Both the position numbers and the translations under genes were made by a program. A stretch of DNA of 64,000 nucleotides from Sinosporangium album (GTDB lineage Bacteria; Actinomycetota; Actinomycetes; Streptosporangiales; Streptosporangiaceae): positions 1,177 through 65,176 of the forward strand of contig NZ_FNCN01000010.1 in assembly GCF_900100605.1 (NCBI RefSeq), written 5' to 3'. The notes beneath the pieces were generated by a model, which saw only the letters and a program-made list of their open reading frames with translations, was not told the origin of the DNA and ran no database searches. Below are positions 1-9,830 of the stretch, one piece after another. Positions within the stretch are counted from its first letter, which is position 1; the number at the start of each line of letters is the position of its first letter.

Positions 1-37
1 GTTTCGATGCTCACCGGCCGCGAAGGGCCGGTGCAGG
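1..37. CRISPR. Possible single terminal CRISPR repeat (array would lie left of the window)
   Basis: The first 37 bases start with GTTTCGATGCT and contain a perfect 8-bp dyad, CACCGGCC and GGCCGGTG, around a 6-base loop (positions 12-33). Length, GTTTC start and central palindrome suit a CRISPR repeat. The cas2 relic at 308-532 points towards it, which is the usual cas1-cas2-leader-array order. No second copy is in the window, so a simple terminator hairpin is equally possible. Confidence 0.3.
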
Positions 38-307
38 TGTCCCCGAACAGGAAAAACGCTTCCGAGAGACGTTCCCCGCAGGCGTCGAGGAACCCGAACG
101 TCACCTATGTCCCCGATTGCGCTTCGGAACCCCCGGCGTGTCGCATGAGCACTGGAGGTTCCTAGATCATCTAATGCTGGCACTCGCTCTCCCAGGGCTG
201 CGACACCAAGCCCCCTCGGCCGGCCCTCACGCCCAAGCGGGAAAAGACGCTACGGCTTCGCTCCCGATTCTCTTGTCAAGCAACACAACCAGGTCGAACA
301 CACGGAC
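38..307. other. Non-coding stretch between repeat-like element and cas2 relic
   Basis: No convincing reading frame here. The right half (about 250-310) is richer in A and T than its surroundings, as a CRISPR leader would be, but no other support was found. Confidence 0.3.
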
Positions 308-532
308 CTACATGATCAACGGATCGCTGTGGGGAACCGGCTCCGCCACCCCAAGCCGATGAACCGCGGCGAACCCGTTCGCCGGAAGCCGGTAGATCCG
401 GGCCGAGTCAGCGGACGCGTCCATTATGCGCGTCGAGCCGTCGAGCGGCGTCAGCAGCTTGGCGTCGTCGCAGACGATCTCAAACACCGACTTCTGCACC
501 CTGTGGCCGTACTCCTCACAAAGCTTGGTCAT
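308..532 (-). pseudogene. cas2: CRISPR-associated endoribonuclease/integrase subunit Cas2, 5'-truncated relic
   Basis: The 74-residue product matches the body of Cas2, the small ferredoxin-fold subunit of the Cas1-Cas2 spacer integration complex. Visible features are YGHRVQKSVFE (strand 2), SARIYRLPANG (strand 4) and the closing PVPHSDPLIM, which resembles the Cas2 C-terminal edge strand. The N-terminal strand with the family's Tyr/Asp motif (YDVxDD) is absent. The frame runs upstream only about 21 bases, to a TGA near 556, with no start codon before the internal ATG. No cas1 or effector gene lies beside it to the right. I read it as a decayed cas2 left at the edge of an array; a shortened but translated protein is less likely. 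Confidence 0.6.
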
Positions 533-644
533 CTCGCACTTAGGCGGGCAGGATCACGCCGGATATGCCGGGCCGGCACAGGCGACTGTACAGCAGACAA
601 GGTATGCCTGGCCTGGGGCTTCACGTGCGGCCGCTGTACTGCCG

Positions 645-1352
645 TTAGTTGTGGATTGTTGGTTGCGGGGCCGGGGTGGCCGAGCGGGGGCGTCGCCGGT
701 GAGGGGGTCGGAGCAGGATGCGTTGGATTATGAAGTATTCGGCCACGATTACGTTGCCTATCAGGGAGGCCCAGCCGCTGGCGGTGTAGATGTCTTTGAA
801 GGTGAGCTCGGGGGTCAGTGGGAATAGTTGCAATCCGGTGATCAGGTAGACGCGCAGGGTCACTGCCGTGAATGTTAGTGCGTAGTTGCGGATCATCCAT
901 ATGCGGTGCATGGTGATTTCGCCGCGGCGAATGTTGAGGAATGCCTGGGCCAGGGTGTAGAGCCAGAGTGCGGTGATCAGGTAGAAGGCGACTTGGAGTG
1001 CGAAACCGCTGAGTGAGACTGCGGCGGAGAAGAGTGCGGCGGCGGAGGCGGCGATGACGGAGGCCATGTAGATCTTGCCCAGGATCCGATGTAGTCGGGG
1101 GCGGCGGGCGCGTAATGCGGTGATGAATTGCAGTGGGCCGATGGCGAGGGCCAGGCCTCCGGGAACTGCGTGGACCGCGACGGATAGGTAGTGCAGGGTG
1201 ACGTCGGGGTCGAGTGGCACGATGCTGAGAGCCGGGCCGCCTGCGAGGTAAGTCGACACGGTGTAGCCGGCGATGCCGACGGCGGCGACGGCCATCAGCC
1301 CCCACAGTGTCTGCCGCCGCCAGCGGCGGGAGGTGGAGTCGGTGTTTGTCAT
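645..1352 (-). CDS. DUF2306-family integral membrane protein
   Basis: A 235-residue protein with about six hydrophobic segments (near 17-38, 57-80, 92-116, 120-140, 163-185, 198-220) and a basic tail. The motif HAVPGGLALAIGPLQF, the paired histidines and arginines around LHRILGKIY, and RRGEITMHRIWMIRNY are characteristic of DUF2306 membrane proteins, a family without an assigned reaction that superficially resembles heme-binding membrane domains. The ATG at 1352 was chosen over the longer frame because AGAGGAG sits 5 bases upstream and the extra N-terminal sequence is low-complexity and Arg-rich. It stands alone, and function cannot be inferred from context. Confidence 0.75.
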   Translation of the reverse strand: MTNTDSTSRRWRRQTLWGLMAVAAVGIAGYTVSTYLAGGPALSIVPLDPDVTLHYLSVAVHAVPGGLALAIGPLQFITALRARRPRLHRILGKIYMASVIAASAAALFSAAVSLSGFALQVAFYLITALWLYTLAQAFLNIRRGEITMHRIWMIRNYALTFTAVTLRVYLITGLQLFPLTPELTFKDIYTASGWASLIGNVIVAEYFIIQRILLRPPHRRRPRSATPAPQPTIHN

Positions 1353-1806
1353 CGCGGCTCCTCTGTCGTGGGTGGGCACTTTTAAAGGCTCAAGGAAAAT
1401 GGATGGGGGCGTGGGGAACGCTCGGTCTAGGCGTTGTCGACGGCTCTGGCCAGCAGTTGCATCGCTACGGCGACGCGGTGGCAGGTCCCTCTCATTGGAG
1501 GGGTGCGTCTTATCTGTGCCATCGCCGGCTTCGCCTCGACTCGCTCGGAGACTTCCTGTGCGGCAGGCGCTTGGGGTGCTTCTCACCATGCGCCGTTTAT
1601 CCTTGCGGCAGCGTGGGATCAGCTCTCACGACTGCGTCGACCGGTCCCACACGTGCGCTATCGCGAGCGCCGGATCCGCGGCGGCGCCCTTGCCCCGCTC
1701 GATCCGGACGCGCTCGATCGTCTTGAATGCGCGCACGTGAATGCGCCGCTACGCAGAATAGCGAGATTCTCGGAGAGAAGAAACGGTCACCGGCTATGAA
1801 AAAGTC

Positions 1807-1837
1807 GCCATGTCTCGACTTCACGTGGAGACATGGC
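1807..1837. repeat. Inverted repeat, 10-bp arms
   Basis: GCCATGTCTC (1807-1816) is repeated exactly in inverse as GAGACATGGC (1828-1837) around 11 bases. It lies in the gene-poor stretch with no gene within 500 bases, so operator, terminator or mobile-element end cannot be told apart. Confidence 0.5.
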
Positions 1838-2024
1838 ACGTCACACGGAGAGTATGCGGGCCTTTAATGGGGTGGCTGCGGCAGCGCCGCAGCCAGACCT
1901 TCACCATCTTTCCGCGAGCCCCGCTGCCGCCATGGAGGCGGCGCTACTCCGGGGCCATGACCGAGCCGCTTCTTCGCGTGTCGCGCGATGCAACAAGATC
2001 AATTTTGGTGCCCGGGGGTGCCGG

Positions 2025-2059
2025 CCGCTGCGCCGAGCCGGTTCGGCTCGGCGCAGCGG
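2025..2059 (+). terminator. Perfect 16-bp hairpin, terminator-like
   Basis: CCGCTGCGCCGAGCCG (2025-2040) pairs without mismatch with 2044-2059 across a 3-base loop. It is followed on the + strand by TTGTTCGGTTAA, a weak T-rich tail. No + strand gene that it could terminate is recognisable upstream. Confidence 0.45.
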
Positions 2060-2511
2060 TTGTTCGGTTAACGGTGGCAGGGACAGCCGGCCGGCCGAAT
2101 GGTGCGCGAGTGGCGAGAAAGCGGAGTGGAGGGTCGAACCAGGCGAGCGGCGAGGTGCTGCCCAGTTATCCGCACCTTGGCGTGGCGCGCCCACATCAAG
2201 GCGCTGCAAACGCTACCTGCGTTTCTCGCGATCCGCCACTTAAACGGGCAGAAATACATTCCCCTACTGCCGTTGACGAGGAATTGTCTTTAAGCTCAGA
2301 CAAGGGTTTCCAGGACTCTCCCGGGTCTATGTTGACTATGTCCGAAACGCCAATGTGGGCAGCGATGGTGAATCCGGCGATGAGGTTTATCCGTTGTTCT
2401 CCCCGGCTGTGGTGCCGTCTGTCGATACGTGCTTCTCCCCCGGGCCTCGCGTCATCCGAGACACTAATGGCCGCTCGGCTGAATGCCCTCGCCGAGGCGG
2501 GCGGAACGCGA

Positions 2512-2545
2512 ACGGCGGAGCCGGGCATCCGCCCGGCTCCGCCGT
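2512..2545 (-). terminator. Rho-independent-type hairpin after the secreted-protein gene
   Basis: ACGGCGGAGCCGGGC (2512-2526) and its exact inverse (2531-2545) enclose a 4-base loop. It begins 17 bases past the stop of the gene at 2563-4116, the expected place for its terminator. Actinomycete terminators often lack a long T run, as here. Confidence 0.7.
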
Positions 2546-2562
2546 CTGCTGTCGAGGGGTTG

Positions 2563-4116
2563 CTACGCCTTCTGGCAGGTGCTGCCGTACCGGATACCAG
2601 GTGTCGTGTACTTCTTACCCTTGTAATGGAGTTTCAGGACGAACTCGCCGGTATCACTGCCCCGCATGGGTGCGGTCACGGAGAGACGGATCTGCTCGTT
2701 TTCGGCTCCCGTGAACTTGGCCTTGCCCGCGTCGCCGATGCGGGTCCACGTGCTTCCGACGAGCTTGTACCACTGGTAGCTGAACTTGGCGCGCGTGCGG
2801 TTGGCGGTGACCGTGGCCTTGGCGACGCGTGCCTGCAGTGTGTCGCAGTATTCGGGAGCGTTGTCCTCGGTCACGGTGACGACGGTGAGGTCGCGGCGAC
2901 TGTTCGCGCAGAGGGAGCTGTAGTGGTTCGTCGCGGACACCTTGCCGTGGGCGGGCAGGCTGATGGCCACAGAGCCCGAGGTGGCCGCTTCGCCCTTCAA
3001 CGACAGCGGGACGGCGGTGACGGTCTCGCGCCCGCCCTTGTGGTTCTCGGCGTCATGGCGGACCCCGACGGGCTTGCCATTGTGAATCCACTCGTAGGGG
3101 ACCTTGCCCGGTCCGCGCCCGAACTTCACGTGCCCCTTCGCGTTGAGCTGCATGGGCCGCTCACAGGGAGAGTCCCAGGTTCCGGCGAACCCGATCTCGG
3201 TGACTTCGGCGATGGCGTCCAGCACGGGGGTGGGGGTCGGCACGCACGGGGAGCCGGTCGGGCTGGTCGAGGGTGTGGCGGTCACGGTGGGGGTGGGGGT
3301 CGGGGTGAACGTGCGGGTCGGCGTCGCCGTGGGCGTGCGGGTCGGCCTGGGGGGCCTGTCGTGGCCCCGGAGAGCGGCGACTCCAGCGGTCGTCGTCGGT
3401 GACGCGGAAGGAGTGGGAGTGACCACGCACGTGGGAGTGGGGGTCGCCGTGCTGGTGGGCGTGGCGCTGCCCGTGGGCGAGGCGGTACCGGTAGGTGAGG
3501 CCGTGTTGGGGGGCGTGGCGGTACCGGTGGGGGTGGCCGTGGCGGTGGGCGACGGGGTGCCGGTGACGGTCGGGGAAGGGGTGGCGCTGGGCGGGACGGT
3601 GGGCGTCTTCGACGGCGTCGGGGTCGAGGTCGCGCCGCCCTTGCCGCGCTCGCCGGCCGTGGTGTCGCCCAGCGAAATGGCGGGACCGTCGCCCGTCACA
3701 GTGCATTTGACCGAATACTTGGCCTTGCCGTACCGCTTGGGCTTGGCGCCCAGGACCTCTACGGCCTGCCAGCCCGTAGAGCTCTTGCGGAAGACGAAGG
3801 AGTCGGCCACTGAGACGGTCTTGCGTCCCTCGACCTTGAACGACCTCACCTTTCCGCGTGCGCCGTTGTCACGCACCCAGCGGTAACGGACGACACCCGT
3901 TCCGGCGGTCGTGAACGTGGCGCGGAACTTCACTTCCACCGGGCATGTGCCGCGGTAGCGCGGCGGCGTGGCCTTGACCTTGCCGACCGACGACACTTTG
4001 ACCGCGGTCACCGTACTGGGCGCGGCGGCATAGGCGGGTACGGCGAGCGCCGGCAACGCGGGCGCGGCCACGGATAACGCCGCTGCGGCGCTCAACAACC
4101 ATCGAGACGATCTCAA
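2563..4116 (-). CDS. Secreted protein with Ig-like beta domains separated by a Thr/Pro-rich linker
   Basis: The 517-residue product has a signal peptide (hydrophobic 7-26, likely cleavage after AYA at residue 30). An N-terminal beta-rich domain follows at about 34-140, then a long linker of TPT/SPT/TAT units at about 165-290, and a C-terminal region of two related beta domains (about 300-515). Each domain holds paired cysteines and a recurring Tyr-x-Trp core, as in YRWVRDNG and YQWYKLVG. No catalytic motif is visible, so it may be a cell-surface or extracellular adhesion or binding protein. The TTG start at 4116 follows AGAGGA by 8 bases and places the signal peptide at the N-terminus; the longer ATG frame starts lack a ribosome site. 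It appears monocistronic, with its own terminator. Confidence 0.6.
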   Translation of the reverse strand: MRSSRWLLSAAAALSVAAPALPALAVPAYAAAPSTVTAVKVSSVGKVKATPPRYRGTCPVEVKFRATFTTAGTGVVRYRWVRDNGARGKVRSFKVEGRKTVSVADSFVFRKSSTGWQAVEVLGAKPKRYGKAKYSVKCTVTGDGPAISLGDTTAGERGKGGATSTPTPSKTPTVPPSATPSPTVTGTPSPTATATPTGTATPPNTASPTGTASPTGSATPTSTATPTPTCVVTPTPSASPTTTAGVAALRGHDRPPRPTRTPTATPTRTFTPTPTPTVTATPSTSPTGSPCVPTPTPVLDAIAEVTEIGFAGTWDSPCERPMQLNAKGHVKFGRGPGKVPYEWIHNGKPVGVRHDAENHKGGRETVTAVPLSLKGEAATSGSVAISLPAHGKVSATNHYSSLCANSRRDLTVVTVTEDNAPEYCDTLQARVAKATVTANRTRAKFSYQWYKLVGSTWTRIGDAGKAKFTGAENEQIRLSVTAPMRGSDTGEFVLKLHYKGKKYTTPGIRYGSTCQKA

Positions 4117-4714
4117 GGCGCATTCCTCTCTTAAAAGTCTCGATGATCCTGCACCAGGCATGACATAACCGCTATGGCAGATACCGGCTCTTCATCACCT
4201 TTGATGAGCAATGCGATGAATCTAAACATCACAATTCAGAAAATGTGATCAGATAGCCGCCGGACGACAAGCCGCAGAGCCGGACGAGGGGGCCGACGCG
4301 GGATTCTCCACCTTCCACGAAGGAAGTTACGGCCGACCATTATCAATCCAATACCGCCAAGGCCAGCTATCGGCCCGATGGGGGGCGGCGGCTTCGAGGT
4401 CGATGCCATCGGTCTCGTCACCCGGGTCGCGGAAGGACGCAGTGGATCACGGAAGGACGCAGTGGGTCACGGAAGGGCACGGAAGGACACGGAAGGAAAC
4501 CGTGGAGCACGGTGGGGCACGAGCGGCATTCCCCCGCCGTGGTGCCCGTGGATCGCCAATGATCTCAAGGGGCATCGGGGGGATTCCCGCGACGGTCGCG
4601 GGCCGGTCGGCTTCCCAGGGGGGACGAGGAGAGGGCTTCCGCAGTGCCGTGCGTGCCACGTCGTTGGGGCACGCACACAGTGCAGTGAGCGGCGCTGCGC
4701 GCCGGGGTGTCGGG
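4117..4714. other. Intergenic region with promoter-like AT-rich stretch and tandem repeats
   Basis: The part next to the secreted-protein gene (4150-4255) is relatively AT-rich, as expected for its promoter. It contains an inverted pair ATCACA (4228-4233) and TGTGAT (4244-4249) spaced by 10 bases. At 4425-4498 a 20-bp unit ending GGAAGGACGCAGTG occurs twice and decays into shorter CACGGAAGG units. No gene was recognised. Confidence 0.5.
4425..4498. repeat. Short tandem repeat, 20-bp unit
   Basis: The 20-base unit at 4425-4444 recurs at 4445-4464 with two changes, then degenerates to repeated CACGGAAGG. It lies downstream of the glutamate dehydrogenase gene in unassigned sequence. Confidence 0.6.
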
Positions 4715-6602
<1,888 letters not shown>

Positions 6603-6686
6603 ACCGCCGCGATCTCGCTGCCGCTATCCCACCGCCGCGATCTCACCGCCGCGATCTCGCTGCCGCTATCTCGCTGCCGCTATCTC
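6603..6686. repeat. Six-copy 14-bp tandem repeat across the methyltransferase stop codon
   Basis: Six consecutive 14-mers fit the consensus RCYGCCGCKATCTC (6603, 6617, 6631, 6645, 6659, 6673), with one mismatch at the end of the second. They come in two sequence types, ACCGCCGCGATCTC and GCTGCCGCTATCTC. The TGA of the adjacent minus-strand methyltransferase (6685-6687) lies at the edge of the last copy, so the array starts at the gene's 3' end. Confidence 0.85.
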
Positions 6687-7575
6687 ATCGCTTGTCGAGC
6701 TTCGCGAACACCCAGCGGTTGCTCGCCAGGGTGTCGTTGGGCTCGGGGAGCGGGCCGCGGCCGTGGTGGCGGGCGAAGTCGAAGGGGGTGTGGATGGCGG
6801 TGGACCAGCCCCGCGCCTCCAGGGAGCCGGCGGAGTCGGGGCGCGGCTCCCTGTCGAACAGGGCGAGCAGATCAACGCCGATCTGCTGTTTTGTCGTGGT
6901 GTAGACGGGGTTGGCGCGGACTTCTGGGGACTCTGTGCCGAGTTTCACCTCAAAGGCCAGCGTGCTGCCGTCGACACTCAGGTCATCCACAATGTGGATG
7001 AGACGCTGTTCGGCGGCCGACGGGAGATAGAGCAGCAGGCCCTCGGCCAGCCACGCGGTCGGAGCGGTACGGTCGAAGCCCGCGTTCACCAGCGACCGGG
7101 CCCAGTCGTCGCGCAGGTCGGCCGCGATCGGGCGGCGTGTCGCGGTCGGGGTGGCGGCGAGGCCGTCGAGCACACCGTGTTTGAACGCCAGGACGCCGTC
7201 GCGGTCGATCTCGTAGACGGTCTGGCCCTGCGGCCAATCGAGCCGGAAGGCCCTCGTGTCGAGGCCGGCGCCGAGCAGGACGACCTGCCGGATGCCCGCG
7301 CGGGCCGAGTCGGTGAGGAAGTCGTCGAGGACTCGGGTGCGCAGGCCGAAATAGCGGCCCAGCCTGCCCCACAAGGGGTTGGCGTCGCCGTACGGCACCT
7401 CCTCGGGGCGGGTCGGCCACGCCGTGGACGCCCTGGAGGCGCGGACGAAGTACTCGGCGAAAGTGTCGGAGGCGAGGGAATCGGGCCGGTGGGTCTCGAT
7501 CGCCCGCGCGGCGGCCACCATGAGGGCGGTCAGACCGACGCCGTCTTCGACGCCGGTGCGCTGTGCGGTCGGCAC
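6685..7575 (-). CDS. Class I SAM-dependent methyltransferase, TIGR00027 / leucine-carboxyl-methyltransferase-like family
   Basis: A 296-residue protein, the normal length for this actinobacterial family. Motif I reads VVLLGAGLDTRAFRLDW (about residues 90-106), followed by VYEIDRDGVLAFK, where the acidic residues contact SAM, and WLAEGLLLYLP in the middle, all diagnostic. Substrates are unknown; related proteins act on small-molecule hydroxyl or carboxyl groups. The GTG start at 7575 follows GGAGGAGGAGG closely, and the gene overlaps the 3' end of the cysteine hydrolase by 46 bases, so it is the last gene of the four-gene EF-hand cassette. It probably modifies the product of the preceding enzymes; that role is inference. 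Confidence 0.85.
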   Translation of the reverse strand: MPTAQRTGVEDGVGLTALMVAAARAIETHRPDSLASDTFAEYFVRASRASTAWPTRPEEVPYGDANPLWGRLGRYFGLRTRVLDDFLTDSARAGIRQVVLLGAGLDTRAFRLDWPQGQTVYEIDRDGVLAFKHGVLDGLAATPTATRRPIAADLRDDWARSLVNAGFDRTAPTAWLAEGLLLYLPSAAEQRLIHIVDDLSVDGSTLAFEVKLGTESPEVRANPVYTTTKQQIGVDLLALFDREPRPDSAGSLEARGWSTAIHTPFDFARHHGRGPLPEPNDTLASNRWVFAKLDKR

Positions 7576-8186
7576 GTGTCCTCCTCCTCCGCCGGTGGCG
7601 CCCATTCGTCGGCGAGGTGGTGGGTGGTGGTGTGAGCGCCGTAGACGGTGGCCATGAAGCGCAGGATGTCCGTGTCTGACAGGTGCAGGCTCGCGGTGCA
7701 GTCGGTGAGCACGGTGACGTGGAGGCCCTTTTGGAACGCGGTCCGCGCGGTGGAGTCCACGCAGACGTCGGTGTAGAGGCCCGCGAACGCGAGACGTCCG
7801 ACACCGCGCTGGGCGAGATGCTGCTCGAACCCGGGGGCGAGGAAGGCGTCGAAGCATGCCGGCTTGGTGAAGACGGCCTCCCCCGGCAGAGGCGACACCG
7901 TGTGGAACTCCGCCCCCCATGAGCCGTCCAGGCACTTGGGGCGCTTCCCCAGCACCCGGTCGCGGCGCCGCCAGCTCGACCCCTGGTGTACGGCGTCGCC
8001 GGCGAACCTGACGAAGACCACGTCGATGCCGCGGGCCCGCGCCTGCTCGACGGCCAGCGCGGTGTTCGCCGCGACGTCGTTCAGCCTGGCCGGGTCGCCG
8101 GCGTATCGGGCGAGGGCGGTGGGCCCGGCGCAGAAGTCGTTCTGCAGGTCGACGACGACGAGGGCCGTCTTCTCCACAGGGCTCAC
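7530..8186 (-). CDS. Isochorismatase-family cysteine hydrolase
   Basis: A 218-residue alpha/beta hydrolase of the isochorismatase/nicotinamidase superfamily. The triad is visible: Asp in VVDLQNDF near the N-terminus, Lys in FTKPACFDAF, and nucleophilic Cys in LYTDVCVDSTARTA, followed by the typical cis-peptide region. Members hydrolyse amides (nicotinamide, N-carbamoyl compounds, ureidoacrylate) or vinyl ethers (isochorismate); the substrate cannot be chosen from sequence. The GTG at 8186 overlaps the TGA of the upstream dehydrogenase (GTGA), giving translational coupling. The insertion RRRDRVLGKRPKCLDGSWGAE resembles that of isochorismatase-like proteins from secondary metabolism. Confidence 0.85.
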   Translation of the reverse strand: MSPVEKTALVVVDLQNDFCAGPTALARYAGDPARLNDVAANTALAVEQARARGIDVVFVRFAGDAVHQGSSWRRRDRVLGKRPKCLDGSWGAEFHTVSPLPGEAVFTKPACFDAFLAPGFEQHLAQRGVGRLAFAGLYTDVCVDSTARTAFQKGLHVTVLTDCTASLHLSDTDILRFMATVYGAHTTTHHLADEWAPPAEEEDTCRPHSAPASKTASV

Positions 8187-9253
8187 GAGTCCCCCGCCAG
8201 GATTGGCCGCCCCTCCGGCTCCAGCGCGTCGAGCAGCGCGTCCACCACGGCGGTGGTCGAGTGCCGTCCGCCGAGGTCCGGGGTGCCGATGCCCTGGAGG
8301 CGGAGCGTTTCGAGGCCGCGCTCCATCATCCGCACCGCCCCGGCGCAGCCGGCGTGCCGCTCGGCGAGCATTGCCGCCGCCCGTACGGTCGCCACCGGGT
8401 TGACCGTGTCCTTGCCCTCCAGGTCGTCGGCCGAGCCGTGCACGGTCTGGTATTCGGCCAGTCCGTGCAGGGCGGGGTGCAGGTAGACGTTCTCGGTGCA
8501 GCAGTTCTCCTGCCGCTCGGAGCCGAAGCGGTCCAGCAGGATCACGTGCATGATGTCGGCCCATTCGTTGCCCGCGATGATCAGGGTGCGGGGGCGCGGG
8601 CCGCGTTCGATCAGGTTGCGGTTCACCGTGTCCGGCTGGCACAGCCGGATGGCGACGCCGTGCCGCGCGGCGCTCTGGGCCACCCACTCGTCGAGGGCGC
8701 CGTCGAGCAGGTGGAATTTGTAGGCCATGACGATCTCGTCGGCTCCGCCGTCCGGCCATTCTTGTCGCGCTCGCCGTACGGCGAAGGCGATGATCTTCTC
8801 GGTGATTTCCCGGCTGAACGTCATGGTGCGGACGAGGGCGCCGGGAACGTGGGTGTTCTCCCCGGTGTAGAAACCCTGGGCCGCGTCGCGGACCAGCAGC
8901 AGCGACGTGTCGGGGGCGGTGATGAGATCGATTTTCACCGCTTGGAGGCGCCGGCGGACGAGGTAGAGCGACTGGGCGTTGATCGCGGTGCGGAAGACGG
9001 CCGGGACTCCGAGGGCCGCCTGGGTGCGGCAGAACTCGGCGTAGTGGTCGGCGTCCTCCCGCGTGAGTTCGCGAGTCTGTTCGATCCCGGTGTCGGCCTT
9101 CAGCGATGAATACGAGTGGTAAAGCCTTTCCGATCGCGTGAGCTGGATTCCGACGTCGTATATGTCGTTGATCCTGGCCAGTACGCGCTCGAAGACGGCC
9201 GCGAGCTCGGGGCCCGTTCCCCGGCCGACGGCGAGTCCGATGACGGGTTCCAC
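8183..9253 (-). CDS. Divergent isocitrate/isopropylmalate dehydrogenase-family protein
   Basis: A 356-residue protein with the beta-decarboxylating dehydrogenase fold. VIGLAVGRGTGPEL replaces the usual GDGIGPE, RDAAQGFYTGEN matches the RENTEGxYxG region, AYKFHLLDG carries the catalytic lysine, and HGSADDLEGKDTVNP is the near-invariant HGSAPDIAGKGIANP loop. The substrate arginines (RxxxR) and the metal loop FGDILSD are not conserved (NEWADIM here), so it probably does not use isocitrate or isopropylmalate. A GTG at 9253 follows GGGAGAA; the earlier in-frame starts lack one. It sits between the EF-hand gene and the cysteine hydrolase in one operon. An oxidative step on an unusual 2-hydroxyacid is my inference. 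Confidence 0.75.
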   Translation of the reverse strand: MEPVIGLAVGRGTGPELAAVFERVLARINDIYDVGIQLTRSERLYHSYSSLKADTGIEQTRELTREDADHYAEFCRTQAALGVPAVFRTAINAQSLYLVRRRLQAVKIDLITAPDTSLLLVRDAAQGFYTGENTHVPGALVRTMTFSREITEKIIAFAVRRARQEWPDGGADEIVMAYKFHLLDGALDEWVAQSAARHGVAIRLCQPDTVNRNLIERGPRPRTLIIAGNEWADIMHVILLDRFGSERQENCCTENVYLHPALHGLAEYQTVHGSADDLEGKDTVNPVATVRAAAMLAERHAGCAGAVRMMERGLETLRLQGIGTPDLGGRHSTTAVVDALLDALEPEGRPILAGDS

Positions 9254-9299
9254 CTGTTCTCCCTTTCCGATGGCCGGGGCGTGAAGGCAGCGGTGCCGA

Positions 9300-9830
9300 T
9301 CAGGCCGGGGTCTCGACCAGGCGGTCACCCGGAATTCCAGCTTTTTCCGGGTTGTAGTAGTCCTTGATTCCGGCGGCCCAGACGGAGACCTCGATCTGGT
9401 CGTCGGCGGACGGCTGGAACGCGTCGAAGAGCGCGTCGATGTTGGCCCGCTGGAAGCCGATGGCCGTCATGAGCGCCACGAAGCGGCTCCGCTCGATGAG
9501 GCCGTCGCCGTCCGGGTCGCCCAGTATGGCCAGCCCCTCGGCGAAGTCGTTGAGCGCCGCGTCGAAACGCTCGGGGGCGAGCACGCAGGCGGTGTATTCC
9601 TCGAAAGTGATCCGGCCGTCGCGGTTGGCGTCGAGTTCGGCGGCCAGGGTCGTCCAGTAGCGCCGGAAGGCGGCGATCATGGCCGCCTTGGCCGCTTCAC
9701 CGGAGTCGGGGGACACGGCCACCACTCGGGTGGCCATGAGCTCGAAGTCCTCGGCTTCAAGAGCGCCGGTGCCGTCGGCGTCGAACAGGGTGAAAACCAG
9801 CTTGACTCGGTCGATGGCCGCTTGCTGCAT
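9300..9830 (-). CDS. Calerythrin-like EF-hand calcium-binding protein
   Basis: The 176-residue length matches calerythrin/CalD-type prokaryotic sarcoplasmic calcium-binding proteins (about 177). Three canonical 12-residue loops are visible: residues 17-28 (DADGTG), 67-78 (DANRDG) and 105-116 (DPDGDG, though its twelfth residue is Arg rather than Glu). A fourth, QPSADDQIEV near 145, is degenerate, the usual 3+1 arrangement. The ATG at 9830 follows AAAGG by 8 bases; the longer frame adds an unrelated N-terminus. It leads an operon of three enzymes 46 bases downstream, so it may buffer calcium or act as a Ca-dependent regulator of them. The coupling is inferred from position only. Confidence 0.85.
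   Translation of the reverse strand: MQQAAIDRVKLVFTLFDADGTGALEAEDFELMATRVVAVSPDSGEAAKAAMIAAFRRYWTTLAAELDANRDGRITFEEYTACVLAPERFDAALNDFAEGLAILGDPDGDGLIERSRFVALMTAIGFQRANIDALFDAFQPSADDQIEVSVWAAGIKDYYNPEKAGIPGDRLVETPA

Larger units (their letters stand above)
1353..2511. other. Gene-poor 1.1-kb stretch with two strong inverted repeats
   Basis: The overlapping ORFs here are low-complexity and mutually exclusive; none resembles a protein family I know. A minus-strand frame at about 1430-1580 (ending AVAMQLLARAVDNA, then stop) has coding-like composition but no start codon, so it could be a gene relic. The recognisable elements are a 10-bp inverted repeat at 1807-1837 and a 16-bp perfect hairpin at 2025-2059. 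Confidence 0.4.

Noticed and set aside
1353-2511. tRNA gene or insertion sequence in the gene-poor stretch
   Set aside because: No TTCGA-type T-arm with matching acceptor stem and no transposase-like frame or terminal inverted repeats were found.
1810-3402. Long + strand ORF of 530 codons
   Set aside because: It is the antisense shadow of the secreted Thr/Pro protein; its sequence is Gly/Arg/Val-rich low complexity without family features.
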